In this document: positions 51,396-64,000 of the stretch, piece after piece | Numbering within the stretch: position 1 is the first letter of the stretch | Layout of the letters: every line of letters begins with the position of its first letter | DNA from: Dicaeum eximium | Taxonomy: Eukaryota; Chordata; Aves; Passeriformes; Dicaeidae | Direction of reading: 5' to 3' | Assembly (NCBI GenBank): GCA_013396995.1 | Contig: VWZP01002584.1 | Location: forward strand, 805,048 to 869,047 | Length of the DNA stretch: 64,000 nt | The notes under the pieces: model-generated | What the model was told of the DNA's origin: nothing | The model's database searches: none | Seen by the model: the letters and a program-made list of their open reading frames with translations, nothing else | Made by a program: the position numbers and the translations under genes

Positions 51396-54300
51396 CTAGG
51401 ACAAATCAAGGATAAGAAAAATACTTTAATATGAATTTTTGATTGAATAATAATAGCTTGGAAAATATTTTGTTACAGATAATAGAACAAGCCATCTGTG
51501 GTTTTCCATATCACATTAAAAAAGTAGAAAAAAATTACTATTAGCCTAATTTCCTTCTCTTATGCAAAAAGCTTGTGTTTTAGTTTTATATCAGTATTTT
51601 AAAATCTCTGAGATTTGGACTTGTTGTTTTTTTTTTCTTCTTTTTTGTGTAATGTAATGCTGGCTGCTCAGCAGCCTGTTTAATGCTTGTTAGCCAGAAG
51701 GACTACAATTCCTTCCCATGTACTGATACAATCAGGTGGAGAGTAAAAATTAGCACGAGACATAAATCTCGTTTTCACATCAAGTGCTGCAATTACTTTT
51801 TCTTGACAAGAAATACGTGCACAGTATCCTACTGCTGGTCGTGCTCATTATTATTCATGAATTTTGTGTTTGTTTTGATTTTCAGTTCCTAAAGAAGTGA
51901 AGGAAATTCTTTATTCTTTAGTTCTTCATCTTTAAATAAGTTTAAAGGCTGATAAGAAGATGAGCAGAAGCAATTATATTCTTACAGGGAAATGAAAAAC
52001 ATTCTGCTCTTAATTTTAAATTTAGCTTTTGGGAGATAATGGAATTCTGGTAACTCCCAAATCAGAAAACACACTTACCTTTGTGATTCCAAATCTTATT
52101 ATGTTATATAAAAATGTACATTAAATGCATATGAAAATATCTGATCTTCCTTTAAAATGATTTATTCCCCCATTTTATTGACAGAGTGGTAGACCAAGTT
52201 GCAAAGTTCACCAAAATGTAGCAAAATTTGTGTAGGCAGCTGCATATGTACCATGTTGACTTTGCTATAAAAAAGGTCCTTAATTACAGAAAATACATTC
52301 TCAGCTGCACATATGCTTACAAGCCCTACCACTTTTGAAAACCACTGCAGTTCAAGCCATGGGTGGAAGTGGACAATAAATAAAAGCCACATACGAAGCT
52401 ACATGAAAGGCTCTAATGTGGTCAGTGACAAGGAGGAGAGTGTTCACAATATGAGGTATTTAGCTGGAGTTGCCTGCAGCTAGAAATCTATCCCTGGAAA
52501 TTTGACATCTCGAGCAGCGTTGGGCTCTGATTGTCATTGCTGGATGTACAGGCACAAAGATGACAGTCAGTTATTGAGATAAATGGACACGCACGTGGAG
52601 CGTAGACAGCGTTGCATACAAATTTCATTCTGTTGCCTTTGGCACTCATTGCTTGAGAGCACAAGAGATATGTCCTTTATCATTCAGAAAGCTGGTAATG
52701 CTGAAATTTCAGTGGAGATTTGAGGCATGAGGAATGAAAGAATAAAGGTGACCTGCAAACACACATTTTTCAAAAATCTATATGCAGTTTTAGATTGCTG
52801 ACTGCTTGAACTGGTGAGCAGAGGAAGAGAATGTAAGCTATAACTAGAACTCTATATTTATTCCTCTTTTTTCCCCCTAAATCACAGAAAGCAACTGATT
52901 TTCCACATAATGCATGCAAAGGATTAAAAAACCCCCCAATTTTGAAGAACTTTCACTTGTTCACTTGTTGAATGACTTGCAGTTTGGGGCATTTGTATAT
53001 CCAGATACATATGCAGAAATATATACCTTTTATATATATAAATACTGACCACACTGGATAGAACAAAGAAATGTATTTATGCATTACAAGAAGTTACCAA
53101 CTCATGTGATGATTTCAAAACCCATGTAAACTGAAATCAGTGACTTTCATATATGTCTTCAAAGCCTAAATCCTAGTGACATTCAGTAGCATTTGTGCTC
53201 CTCTGTTATTTTATCACTTAAGAAAATCCCATTCCGATCCACCACAATATGACACAACTGCATATCTTGCACAAATTGCAACTTAAGCAAGAACAATCCT
53301 AGGAATTTCTTGTAGGAATCGCTACAAGACTCTCTTCAAAGCATAGATGGAGAGAAGCAATAAAGCAGAAACATACAAAAAACTAAAAAGTCATTGAAAG
53401 CTGCTTTTCTTGCACGTTAATTGAGATTTAGATAAAGAAGGAGATGCAGAGGAAATATTCCCTCATGGATGTTGAGGCAGACTTCCTAAGATGTGACATG
53501 CCTGCTGAAAGAGGCTCTGCTTACAACATGGAATTCTGAATGCATGTGCAAAGGGGTTTCTTTTGTTTGGTTGGTTCGTTTCCTTAAAACATGAGAAGGG
53601 TTTAGAACTTTAGCTACAATGATGGTTATTCCACATGGAATTGTGATAAATTACACAGCTACAGTAAAATGTGCCACCACTGAATGTGGAGCTACACATG
53701 TCTGTAACTGGAGCAGTTACAGATGGCCAGAAGGAAGTGAACTTCCCCTGATGGCCAACTACCAAAATTCTCCATTGCATTTTAAAAAATTAGGTACCCA
53801 CAATCTCAGTAAGACTAGCCAATCCCTTCAGTTTAATATGACATTGCAAGTGAAAACTGCAGCTATGAAAAATTTATGTTGTCTGTGTGCAGCATTTCTT
53901 CTCAATAGGAAGTCCCAGAAATATCTATGGACCATAGACCAATGGCTTCAAGTAAAAAAGCACAGAATGGAAGACAAGCATGTGAAATTTGGTCAGAACA
54001 CATAAAGAATCACTGCTGAATTTGTCTTACTAAGTTAATATCCAGTATTTAGAGCTGTAAACAGTCAAATCACCTTTGGAGACAGTACATGAAATCTTGC
54101 AAATTAGAACTATTTGTAGTCTGCATATACTTCACAGTTAATGAAGACATTTTAATTTGAGTGCTCTGGGTCTTCTCATATTTTTGCCCTTGCCCCAAAG
54201 TACACTGGCTAGACTTTACAGCAGCAAATGATATAATTTGCAACAGTGACAGGCAGTGAATGTACCATTACATCCCAAACCTCCTGAAGGGTTGTGACCT

Positions 54301-56718
54301 TGCTGAATACCACGAGAAGTCCTTTCTTCCTAGTAAACAAGATCCAGAAAACAGTTTTATTCCACTGCTCTAGTAGATATGGTTGTGTCATGGGAAAAGA
54401 ATGGCTTTGCTAACTGCCAAAGCTTAAAGTCTAATTCTGAAAGTAAGTGTCATATTTCATTTATACCAAAATGAAGCCAAGGCACTTTTTGATTTTTCAT
54501 GCCTCTTCAGGATTTTGTTCTGTGCCTACCAGCAAATTTATCAGGGATTTGCTAGTAGGATAACACAAGAATAGCACTGAATTCTAATAAGAGAAAATGA
54601 TTGTGATCAGCATTTCACAGACGATCTTCAGCTGCCTGTAAGATGTATGGATTATTGTATGCATGCTAAGAAAATACATGATGGTATGGTGACTTACAAA
54701 GACTTTCTGAAAGCTATTTTCTATGACCTGCCTGCCTGACCATATTTTGCTCCTCATCAGTAAATTGCTCATTCAAGCAAGTCCACTTCATTTATTTTTT
54801 TTAACAATAGCTGGAGATGTTCATAAGTAAACTCTAGGCACCCACAGAGTTAACTAGGTCCAGAATTGTAAATTATGGCCACCCAGCAGCAAAAAATCAT
54901 ATACAAATAATGGATCAACTCAGTCAGCCAATAAATCAAATCCATAAAAACTTACCCAAGGGTTCTACAACATACCAGCAAGAATTCAGTATAGCTGTAC
55001 ACACATATTTTCTTATTCTGAGACCATATTTTATATACCTATGTGCGTTGTGTATATGTGTGTAAATTTCTGTACATATAAATCCATACCCATCTGTCTG
55101 TGTTATGAAATATTTTTATGTATGTGGGTGATTCATTTACTTTTCACAGAAATGTGGTATGAAATATGAGACAGAATGAAGCCATAAGAGAAATGCTTGT
55201 GGAGTCCAAATATAAATGTGAGTGACATTTTTTTTAACTTTCTTTCCATTTCTAGTTTATTTCTATTTAATAAAAGTAATCTGCTCTGTTGCAAAATAAT
55301 TCTAAAGCTAACTAATTCAGAAGAAAATCAAATTTAGACTGCAGAATGAAATTTTAACTTCTCTTTGTATAGCCAGGGTTTTTGCATATGTGATATCACA
55401 AATTTCATATATTTTACATATATTCTTCTACAGTACAGCATACACAACACATTTTCTTTCATTTTCTAAATTGAAAGTGGTGGGCATGTAATATTAACCT
55501 GTCAGACCCTGCCTTTGCTTTGGAAGTGTACCATCTAATTATGAATAACAATACAACAGTCAAAGTACAAGGTGAGTCCAGGCAATTGTAATTAATAGTG
55601 TCACCGATGGTATATCCAAGTAAAATGGAGCTTTTATTCTTTGGTTAAGAAACACAGAGTTTGTTCATTTCCCTCTGTCCGGTCTAGCATCCCAAAATAC
55701 CCATATCACAACTCACCATTGCAGGAGAGGCTGTAAGGCATGGAATGTCAGCAATAGAAGGCAGCTTTGCAGTTTGAACAAAGCTGAACAAAAAAGAGTA
55801 CAAATTATTATCTATCTTAGTTTTTATTTAAAAATTTGTATCTTGTTCCAAAAGCCTTGTGAATCCCATGTATTCTTCCCTATCTATTATAGCATGCTTA
55901 AATATCAGACGTTAGACATCAAAATGTGTTTGGAGCAGGTCTTCAACAATGACTAAAATTTGTTCTTGTTTAACTTCAAAGTTCAGACAGACGAGTCTGT
56001 CCTGCTTTCCGTTCCATTCTCTGGGACCCCAGGAAGGTACATGCTGCCTCCTCCAGATCAAACACACAAAAAATTCTATTTGAAAGTAGTCTGAAGCATT
56101 CTTTCAAGTGGTCTTCCTGTGCTGTAAATCTGTCACGACAAAGTGCAAGTCAATTGTTCCCCGCTAGCATACAGACCAACAAAACAGCTTTGCAATACAG
56201 ACAGGCCTGAAGGCAGCCTAAAGGAAGGTGCAAAATGCATAGGAAGGTGGTTTTACGTAAAAAGAAGGTATTTAAGGTAGATAAAATGACAATAGATTCA
56301 AGCTGCTGCTTCTGGCACCCCTGCCAATCTGATACATCAGAGGCAGAATCAGATTCAAGTCCGTTCATAAGATTCCTTTTCCTACTTTTCTGGCCTCATT
56401 ATTAATGGCTGTAACTACAAGAAGGTGGATATCTACAAAGGCTTAAGGGTTATCTGTGTCCTGAATTCCTTCGTGAATTCAGAGGCAGCTGAGAGTTATT
56501 CAGTCTTGGCATTATCATAAGACACCAAATATCAGAATTACTTTAAATGTTTGATGCTTCACCCAATGAGACTGTAGAAATAGCCAAGATATATGCAGAA
56601 TTCCATAAATCAAATTCAGAAAAGAAAAATCCATGCCTCAGCATATGTGATTTTCAGAAGTTTAAAACTGTAACAATTCCAAATCAACTTTCTATAAACA
56701 TTTGGCTTTTGTTAATCA

Positions 56719-56749
56719 CAGAGGAAGATTTAATTCAGAGGAAGATTTA
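56719..56749. repeat. 17-nt tandem repeat, 1.8 copies
   Basis: CAGAGGAAGATTTA at 56719-56732 recurs exactly at 56736-56749. Small tandem duplication inside the intron. Confidence 0.85.
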
Positions 56750-57575
56750 CTTCACAATAATCTGTATTGGCTCACGTTAGTCAGAACTAATTTCTGAACA
56801 GACAGCTATGTTTATATTGCAATATTTGAACCAGTAAAATACTGCTCCCAAATGCTTTCACAGCTACAGTACAAAACATTTTCTATGCAATACTTCCTTT
56901 CTTATTATAAACCAAGATTAAAATCTTACAACAAAAGCACATTACTACTATCTTCATGGTCTTATATGTGTTCTACAAAGATCACCAAAAAATATAAAAA
57001 AGAAAGCAAATGCTTCATAAACTGGTTTTCATTGTTATTTATTAAGTACAGAAAACACACTACACTCAATTAATGGACAACACTTAGGCACATTCTATGG
57101 GTCACTAAAATTATATCGAGAACTACCAATGTTTCTGCAATATCCAAAGAAGGCCCTGCATGGGAATGATGAGTTTACAATGACAACTGTGTAATTTCTG
57201 TAAAACTGTAGATTTAACCCCATGCATAAATCTCCCTTGGATGCACTGGTGCACATGTAGCTTTCACTACAATCAGTGATTGAAATCAGAAGTAAAAGTG
57301 AACTTGAACTGAACTCGATGTCTGGTATGTCTTCATTTGTCTTCCCTTAAGCAAGTCAGAGGATTTGAAGTATCAGTTACACATGAATTTTCTTTTAAGC
57401 ATCACCACTATTGTGTTATTTACACACCTCCAAGGATAAAATCTCAGACTAGTCAGGGTTAATTTTCCACACAAAATCTCTCCGTTTTTAATTACGTTAC
57501 CTAAAAATTACAAATGTAATAAAGAAAAATAATACTAACAAACCGCAAATTTTAAAACATATTAAAAAATCTTAC

Positions 57576-57639
57576 CTGGTAACCATAAAAGAAACTACAT
57601 AACCCAAATTTCCAGAGGAATTTAGCAGCCTGTTTCCAA
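57576..57639 (-). other. Exon-like segment with strong splice sites (not known ROBO1 sequence)
   Basis: On the minus strand a pyrimidine-rich acceptor (GGTCTTTCTTTTACAG) precedes a 64-nt segment that ends ATGGTTACCAG followed by GTAAGA, a near-consensus donor. A CTAAC branch-point-like element lies about 42 nt upstream of the acceptor, though AG dinucleotides intervene. It matches no ROBO1 coding exon that I know. Inserted between the Ig2 halves in phase 0 it would stop after five codons (TAA). It could be a poison exon, a non-coding exon of an alternative 5' transcript, or chance. Confidence 0.3.
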
Positions 57640-60600
57640 CTGTAAAAGAAAGACCAAGGTCACTCTGAGGGGCTGTGTTAGTCACCAAGGATGAAGCCAA
57701 AGGCCCACCTACATCACCAGACCTGACTGCATGATGGCAGACCACACCTAAACCCTGCAGACAGCACCAGGAGTGAAGGGAAGAAACTACAACCACGACT
57801 TTACAAAGGGGTCCAGACTCTGCTGCTGATTCCAAGGGAATTTCAGTTCCTGACTGTCATTGCAGGTATTGACAGTATTGTCTTACTTTTCTAAGCCTGG
57901 AGCTAATGTTGGCAGGATGACAACATGGGTTTTGACAACTGTGTATTGTGGGGTGTATTTCATCAATTGAAAATTTCCTACTTTGCCCTAAGAAAAGAGA
58001 AGCTGTGCAGAGCACGGGTCTTCAACAGCAGAGTCCTAACACTCAGTTTCAAACTTTAGAAGGATGGTTAGGTAAAACTTCACCAAGACTTGTAATCTGA
58101 TGAAAGATGTTTCTCAGAGTGCAGGTTTCTCACAGCCATCGTGCTAAAATATGTTTTTTTTCAAGATTCTTATGTAGGGTCTTCTAAAGGGACCTGTTCT
58201 GGCAGGACTTGAGTTGTCAAGAGATTTGAAGTGGAAGTTTGTAGGTCTTCTTCTACCATGAGCTCCCGCAAGAAAATGAAAGGCCTTCAACATGCAAAAC
58301 CAAGAATCTCCTAGATTTACAAGTACAATTGTGAAGCAACAACAAAATCCTCAGAGCTTGAGGGGAGGGAATAGAAATGAATATTTCACATTTTTCTCTT
58401 GGCTGGTCTGTGCAGCAGGTCATTATTTTCAGCCGTGGCTTCAGTCACTCCGTGACCTTCTGAGATGCAGCAGTTTTGGCTCAGACTCCCACTTGTCTCG
58501 AAGAGAAGGCACATCCCCTCTGAGCCTGGCTGCCCACCGCTGGCTCCGCACTCAAGGGATGCAAATCTCAGGCTCCCGGATCCTTCCCGTGACTGCTGCA
58601 CTTCCTGCACTAAATTGCCTGTGAAAGCTTTCCTCCCTGGAGCTGGCACAGCAGCTTCCCAAGGGATGAAGGATTTTCTTAGTTCCTCAGGGGGTAAACC
58701 TGAGCTCTTTATGGCAGAGAACATGAACTGAGAACCAAAGTAAGCAAATAAAATTAGTCACAGGTGACTAAAACGCAGTGGATTCTTTCATACATTTCCA
58801 AATTTGTATTTTAACAGTTTTGAGACAGATTTGACTTCTCATTCAAAACATTTTCTGTAAAAACTTTATAATCAAGTCAACCCCCAAAGATGTTTTGGCT
58901 GTGCCAACTGAACACTACAAATAAACACGTATTTTGCAAAACTAACCTTGAAAAATATATAAAATGTTTTCTAGCATAACTAAAAACCTACTGATTCTCT
59001 GTCTTTTGACCAAGATGACATGCCATGGAAATGAGACCACACTTCAAAAGAAGGATACAAACCAGCATTAAGATCCTATTGCATTTATCTCTGTGTGAGC
59101 CTAATGTTAGTAGGACTCTTATAGTAAATGCTGGACACAAAAAGTTGTGAAAAGATTAAACTTTTCCCATCATTTGTGGAGCACTGTCAAAAAGAGGAGC
59201 ATATGCACTGCAATGCTGATTTTTCATGAACAGTTAAACACGGAAGTCATACATTAATCTGCCACATTTCACTCTTCCATCACCATTCACTACAGCTCTC
59301 GTGACTGCAGCACATGCAAATCATAAATCACAGATTTCCCTGTATTTTTTGTGGTTTGCACACAAGCTTTGTGTTACAGGATTGAGGCAAAAACTTGCAG
59401 TCATAGGCAACCACAAGCAAATCTTGAGTGTAACTTTCATTATTACTGAAGGACTGCTGAAAAACCACTGGGCTAGACATTACAGCTACAGAAAGCCCTC
59501 TGCTTGAAGATGCTAAAATTAAACTTATAAAGAATAAGGAGAAGAATGTATGCATATATGAATGTAAGAGAGCCAAAGAGCAAATTCCTCAATTTCCCCA
59601 GCTCACAAAGCAGCCCAGAATCATTATTTTTGTGCTCAACTTTAGATCCTCCAGAGAGACTCCACAGGCAGGGAATGACCTGCAGATCTTGGTGCGTTCA
59701 CAAATGTTCTCTGTTACCGCAGACTTTACAACACAGGCTGATCTTCAGCAACACACAGTGAAGCCACCAGCCACTCGGAGCTTCTTTCACTCGTGAAATA
59801 AGGCAGCCCAGGTTGCAATCAAGCAGAACAAAGCATATATTGCTCTACATGCATGGGGAGCAGTGCTCCTGATGCTCACGGTGCCATCCTTTAACCATGA
59901 CAGCCCCTGAGCGCTGCTGCCAGGCTGGACACTGAGGAACACAGTGGGGCTCTTCCCACTCACCCCTTTGCCTCTGGAGCAGCAAACCCTTGTTGCTCAG
60001 TGTATATACACAGTGGTGGCCCTGTGGAAAGCCAGAGGGAAGGAGGAGCCCGAAGTCTGAGACGCGGTGCCTCCGGCCTGGCCTGGCCTGCTCGCAGCTG
60101 GGGGCTGGCCCAGCTATTCAGGCGGGCTCTGGAGCCCTGCCGGGATAATTGCTTCCTTCACAGCAGCTCCTTGCTATTCTTCGCAGATGCCACAGTGGGT
60201 TTAAACTTCTGGCACGATTCTTGTTGTTGTTAAAAGGTTATTGTAAACTGCACCAATGGAAAAGGCCGAGAGAGAAATGTGGCTGCAAGGGAGGGAGAAA
60301 TTTTTCTGGACACTGAAAACACTAGCTGCTCAACTTTTCACATTTGTCTTTACAAAGCAAACCAACTGGCCAGGTTCTGTATGGAAATCAGTCTCCTGTT
60401 TGCTGATGTTTGCTGTCATTGGAACAGGCTTGTCAAAATGGCAGAGAAATTGAAATGACTCTGCACTTTATTTTCCTGTTTTATATTGTATCTGTGTGAA
60501 CACCTTTTTTACAATTAGTACAATCCTGTCATAAATGAGAAGCTTTGACATCTTCTATATGAGCCATGTAAAAAAGAACGTAATGAATAAGAAGTAATCT

Positions 60601-63569
60601 TTACAGAAAACTAGAAGTGTTACTTCATCAGATTTCAGTTCATTTGGTACAAATTACCTTTTTAAGACAGTGAAAAGAAGTTAAAAACTGCATATGCACT
60701 CCCATGGTATACTTTCTTCCCCAGAAACACAGAAAAAGCCCACACTATGCTTCCAATACATACAAATACTGAGTCTGAAGTAAACACTTAACTTTTAAAG
60801 ACATTATTGTTTCTTTGCCAGCTACTAAGCATGAAAAACAGGAAAAAAAAAAGAAAAGAAAGAAGTTATATTTTTGCATGTAAAAGACATCTATATCACA
60901 TTCTGTCTGAATTTTCAAAAGCAGATGGCAAAATGTAGGAGTCCATGGCTGCTGGAGAAGCTGTGTGGTAGTCAGCATTTCTGCCTGTCAGATGGACATA
61001 CTGACATGTCCAGGTAGTTGAATTTGCAATTCCACTTTCCAGATCTGGTCTTGAATGCTGATCACCAAAAGGAGCTGCCTGTAGCCCCTGGCATGCAACG
61101 CACCCAGCGCCACCATGGCCCACAGGGGACAATTTACAAATGGGAGCTGCCCTCCACAGAAGGAGAACTCACCACTCCTGAGGCACCCTCTGACTCCAAT
61201 CAGTGCCTCAAATATGGAAAAATATTTATAGGGAAAATATTTAAGAGTGGCATTTCTTTGTCTTGAAAGGAAAATGATGCAAAAACACACACTAAAAAGT
61301 GCCAGGGAAAGTTGACCCATGTGAACAGGCAAGGAAGACAGTATTTAAAGGACTGTCTTGATAACATCCATGCAAACAAGAGACCGTATTAATAAGCTTC
61401 CCTAGTCTTCTTGTCTCCTTTTCTAACACAAACATTAACAGGATCAACTCCTACTGCAATACATAAACAAATTACAGTATGTCACATCAGTCCTCTGATG
61501 TTTGCACCAAGGTATAAGCTTACAGAAGAGTTTGTGGACAATAAAGATCACTCTTGTTTTTCACAGAGGACACAGATACACCATTTGCACTTATTTATAT
61601 CCAGAAAAGCTAAATAATTGATATTTGCTACTATTGCAAAATAATTTTTAATGGAAGACTCACAATATGGTTTTCAAATGCTGAATAAACATTCAGAATT
61701 TAGGAGGAAAGATCTAAGAATTCTCAAGTATGATAAATATAAAAACAAATATTCAGGGAATCTAAGAAATCATCAAGTGTGCATTGTATTTTGCACTGTA
61801 CTATTAGTGACTATCCTTCATGTGTTTCAACTGGATTTTTTCTAAGACAGCCATATTGCTGACTTTGGAATAAAAAAGAAAGCAAAGTTCTACTGAAAAC
61901 TGGAAATCAATCATGACCAGAAAAGCAATCATTTAAGAGAATGTTTGATAAAGAGTGAAAAAACATGTTCTGATGTCTTCTCCTTTCCAACAGTTCCATG
62001 TGTTATTGCACACTTGACCAAAGTACCATAAAATCGTAAACAGTTTTGCCATTTGATGAGATTCACTTTCAGTGGATTGCAATGCAATACTGCAGGTTTT
62101 TCTAGACCTAAGGTTTGGCAAGAAATGTTTGGTACACTATAACATGATTATTTTTACTATATTTCAGACGAATGCTTAAATATTCTTAAGTTTCTGAAAA
62201 CAGGAATTCCGGACAATCCTACTAGATTCAAAATTTTGTTCAAGATCTGGCAGGCCTAAAGCACAAATGCTAAATTACAGATATTATTACTGGCACTTGC
62301 AAACATGCATGCCAAGAACAATCTGATATGCAGGCCATTCTATGCATGGAATATTAAAATATTGTAATATTTGCTGTATTTAGAGTTGCCTTTAATAATG
62401 CCTTAGATTTAGATCTTGGCTCATTTTTCAAACTAATTTCATAGCGGGATTGCCTGGAAAGTTACCACGAAAGTATTACTTTATGATCCTTTAGTTTATG
62501 ATTAGTTGATTAACTTTTCAACAAATGCTTAAAAGAAATTCACCTTGAGGCAGAGGACTGAGCTTGACATACTTGTAGCCCAACCAGCAATTCTGTCCCT
62601 GAGACATGAGAGGAGGCAAAAACCAAAGCAGGAAGAGGGATTTAATGAGATGCACACTTCTGTGAGGAGCAAAAGAACAGAAGCTCATTAAATGTGGACT
62701 TGGAAGAAAGAAGGTTTACATACAGGATTCCATTGGAAAGGAATTGTATATCCTAATTTAGTCAGGTAGGCACATAGGTAGCAGAGTGGCTTCAAGTGTT
62801 TATTTTTCTGTACAATCATGTGGTTAAATGAACAATACTTTGCTTTTTCAGAACCCTCTTTCATGGAATTGTCACCTACTCTTCAAACACTCCCAAAGGG
62901 AAAAAAAAAAATTGGATCACACCTAACTGGAGTTAGCACAATTGTTATTACTATTAAAATTTTTGAGACAAGTCTAAGAGAAGGAAAATGTGTGATGCAA
63001 GGTTTGCTACCTGAAAGACTGGGTTCAAAGTGTTAATCGAGAGCACAAAAAAGTGCTCAACCCTGTCCGGTATCATCTCAACTCTCTCAGCTGAATGTAA
63101 AGTGGACAGAGATAACTTTGTATATCATTTGAATGCTGCATATTGGTACCTAGGTGAAATGTTTGTAGACTTATTTTAAAGTCTGCATTTTGTAGCAGGT
63201 AAGAGGCAAAGAAGACAAAGGTAAAAACTAGTGCACTATGGGTTGCTTGGGGTTAAAAGTAACCTCTTCCACAAGCAGAAACAAAAAATCTCTTCACATT
63301 CTCCACAGCACCTGAATAAATACACCATCTTTACCTTATAAAACTTGTCAACACTAGTAGTATCAATTCTCCAGTGAGAATTTCCGGAAGTCCTTTGAAA
63401 CAATGTTCAGGGAGAGAATTAATAGATTTTGGCATCTCTTGGTTTCATTATTTCATGAACACAAAACTGATGGCCATTAACAGCATCCAGAAGTGGGTGT
63501 GGCCAATCAAATGTGTTTTATCAGAGGACAATCTTGGGGAAAAAAAAATGAACTCTGCTAAGAGCACAT

Positions 63570-63632
63570 TTAGAATCATAGAATTGTTAAAGCTGGAAAA
63601 GATCTTCAAGATTAGTGAGTCCAACTGTTAAC
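63570..63632 (-). mobile_element. CR1 LINE 3' tail fragment
   Basis: Plus-strand TAGAATCATAGAATTGTTAA, then AGCTGGAAAAGATCTTCAAG and GAGTCCAACTGTTAAC match the reverse complement of the common avian CR1 3' end, including the ATTCTATGATTC octamer-type terminus at left. Minus orientation, about 60 bp, severely 5'-truncated. Confidence 0.8.
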
Positions 63633-63987
63633 GTACAATATATTAAAAAAAATTGTAACACAACTTGGAAAATATGTGTCAATAGGCTTCTCTTATAAAA
63701 GAGTTCTCTTGGCTAGTTATCAGTGCCACAGACAAGTATTTGTAGATACCATTTTCTGGATTAACAAAGCAAATCCCATTTTAATTATAATCAGCTTATT
63801 ATCCAACATGATACCTTGGTAAGAAATTTCCAAATAAATATTAGGTCCTTAATCTGCCAGTAATTAGGATTTATCCCACAGAACCTATACTTAATGCTGA
63901 CATTTTGTCTGTCACCACATACTTTTTTGCACTGTGCAGCAGGTATGAACGTGCCTAATTTCAAATTTAAATAGAAGATGTTTCTTC

Positions 63988-64000
63988 TTTTTTTTTTTTT
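63988..64000. repeat. Poly-T at window edge
   Basis: Thirteen consecutive T cut by the window end; its full extent is unknown. Confidence 0.8.

Larger units (their letters stand above)
51396..64000 (-). other. ROBO1 intron within Ig2 (partial, at least 12.6 kb)
   Basis: This intron runs off the right edge; the first half of Ig2 (expected to end with DERIT-like sequence) was not found. It contains an exon-like segment at 57576-57639, GC-richer patches near 58380-58700 and 59880-60160, a tandem repeat at 56719-56749 and a CR1 tail at 63570-63632. No nested gene is recognised. Confidence 0.8.

Noticed and set aside
53619..54005. 128-codon open frame on the plus strand
   Set aside because: No recognisable protein family, antisense within a ROBO1 intron, no promoter or splice context; chance is sufficient.

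Overview
This is vertebrate nuclear DNA, almost certainly from a bird. It is AT-rich and holds few interspersed repeats. The ones I recognise are avian: two decayed CR1 LINE 3' ends (about 34255-34530 and 63570-63632) and one LTR of a family common in neoavian and songbird genomes (about 36919-37520). A songbird is plausible, but the window does not fix the species. I see no CRISPR array, operon, tRNA or rRNA.

The whole window lies inside one gene on the minus strand, the axon-guidance receptor ROBO1 (roundabout 1). Transcription runs right to left. I can place 15 coding exons totalling 2182 nt (727 codons plus one base), all joining in one continuous frame. From 5' to 3' they encode the second half of Ig2 (51275-51395), Ig3 (47912-48050, 46554-46681), Ig4 (28676-28800, 26647-26818), Ig5 (23983-24188, 22501-22582), FN3-1 (22164-22332, 21904-22070), FN3-2 (18755-18876, 16383-16614), FN3-3 (15007-15128, 11532-11703), the juxtamembrane/transmembrane segment (4240-4437) and a 27-nt cytoplasmic microexon (886-912). 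It is ROBO1 rather than ROBO2 because of the segment after the membrane helix (YRHRKKRNGLTSTYAGIRK followed by VPSFTFTPT). The signal peptide, Ig1, first half of Ig2 and promoters lie beyond the right edge. The CC0-CC3 cytoplasmic tail and 3' UTR lie beyond the left edge.

Layout: 1-4437 holds the microexon and membrane exon; 4438-28800 is the FN3/Ig4-Ig5 exon block, with three exons packed into 22164-22582 and 21904-22070; 28801-46553 is a 17.8-kb intron carrying the LTR and one CR1; 46554-51395 holds Ig3 and half of Ig2; 51396-64000 is the start of another large intron. The protein is the receptor for SLIT ligands: Ig1-Ig2 bind SLIT, Ig3-FN3 form the stalk, and the cytoplasmic tail recruits repulsive signalling partners.

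The main unusual points concern RNA processing. The intron after the second FN3-2 exon uses a GC-AG donor. The 27-nt microexon has a CU-rich tract and a competing acceptor just upstream that would give an immediate stop. Three tandem AATAAA hexamers lie just downstream of the Ig3 donor, with the read-through stop inside the last one, which suggests a soluble Ig1-Ig3 isoform. Several introns contain exon-like segments with good splice sites. No wholly new gene system is visible.
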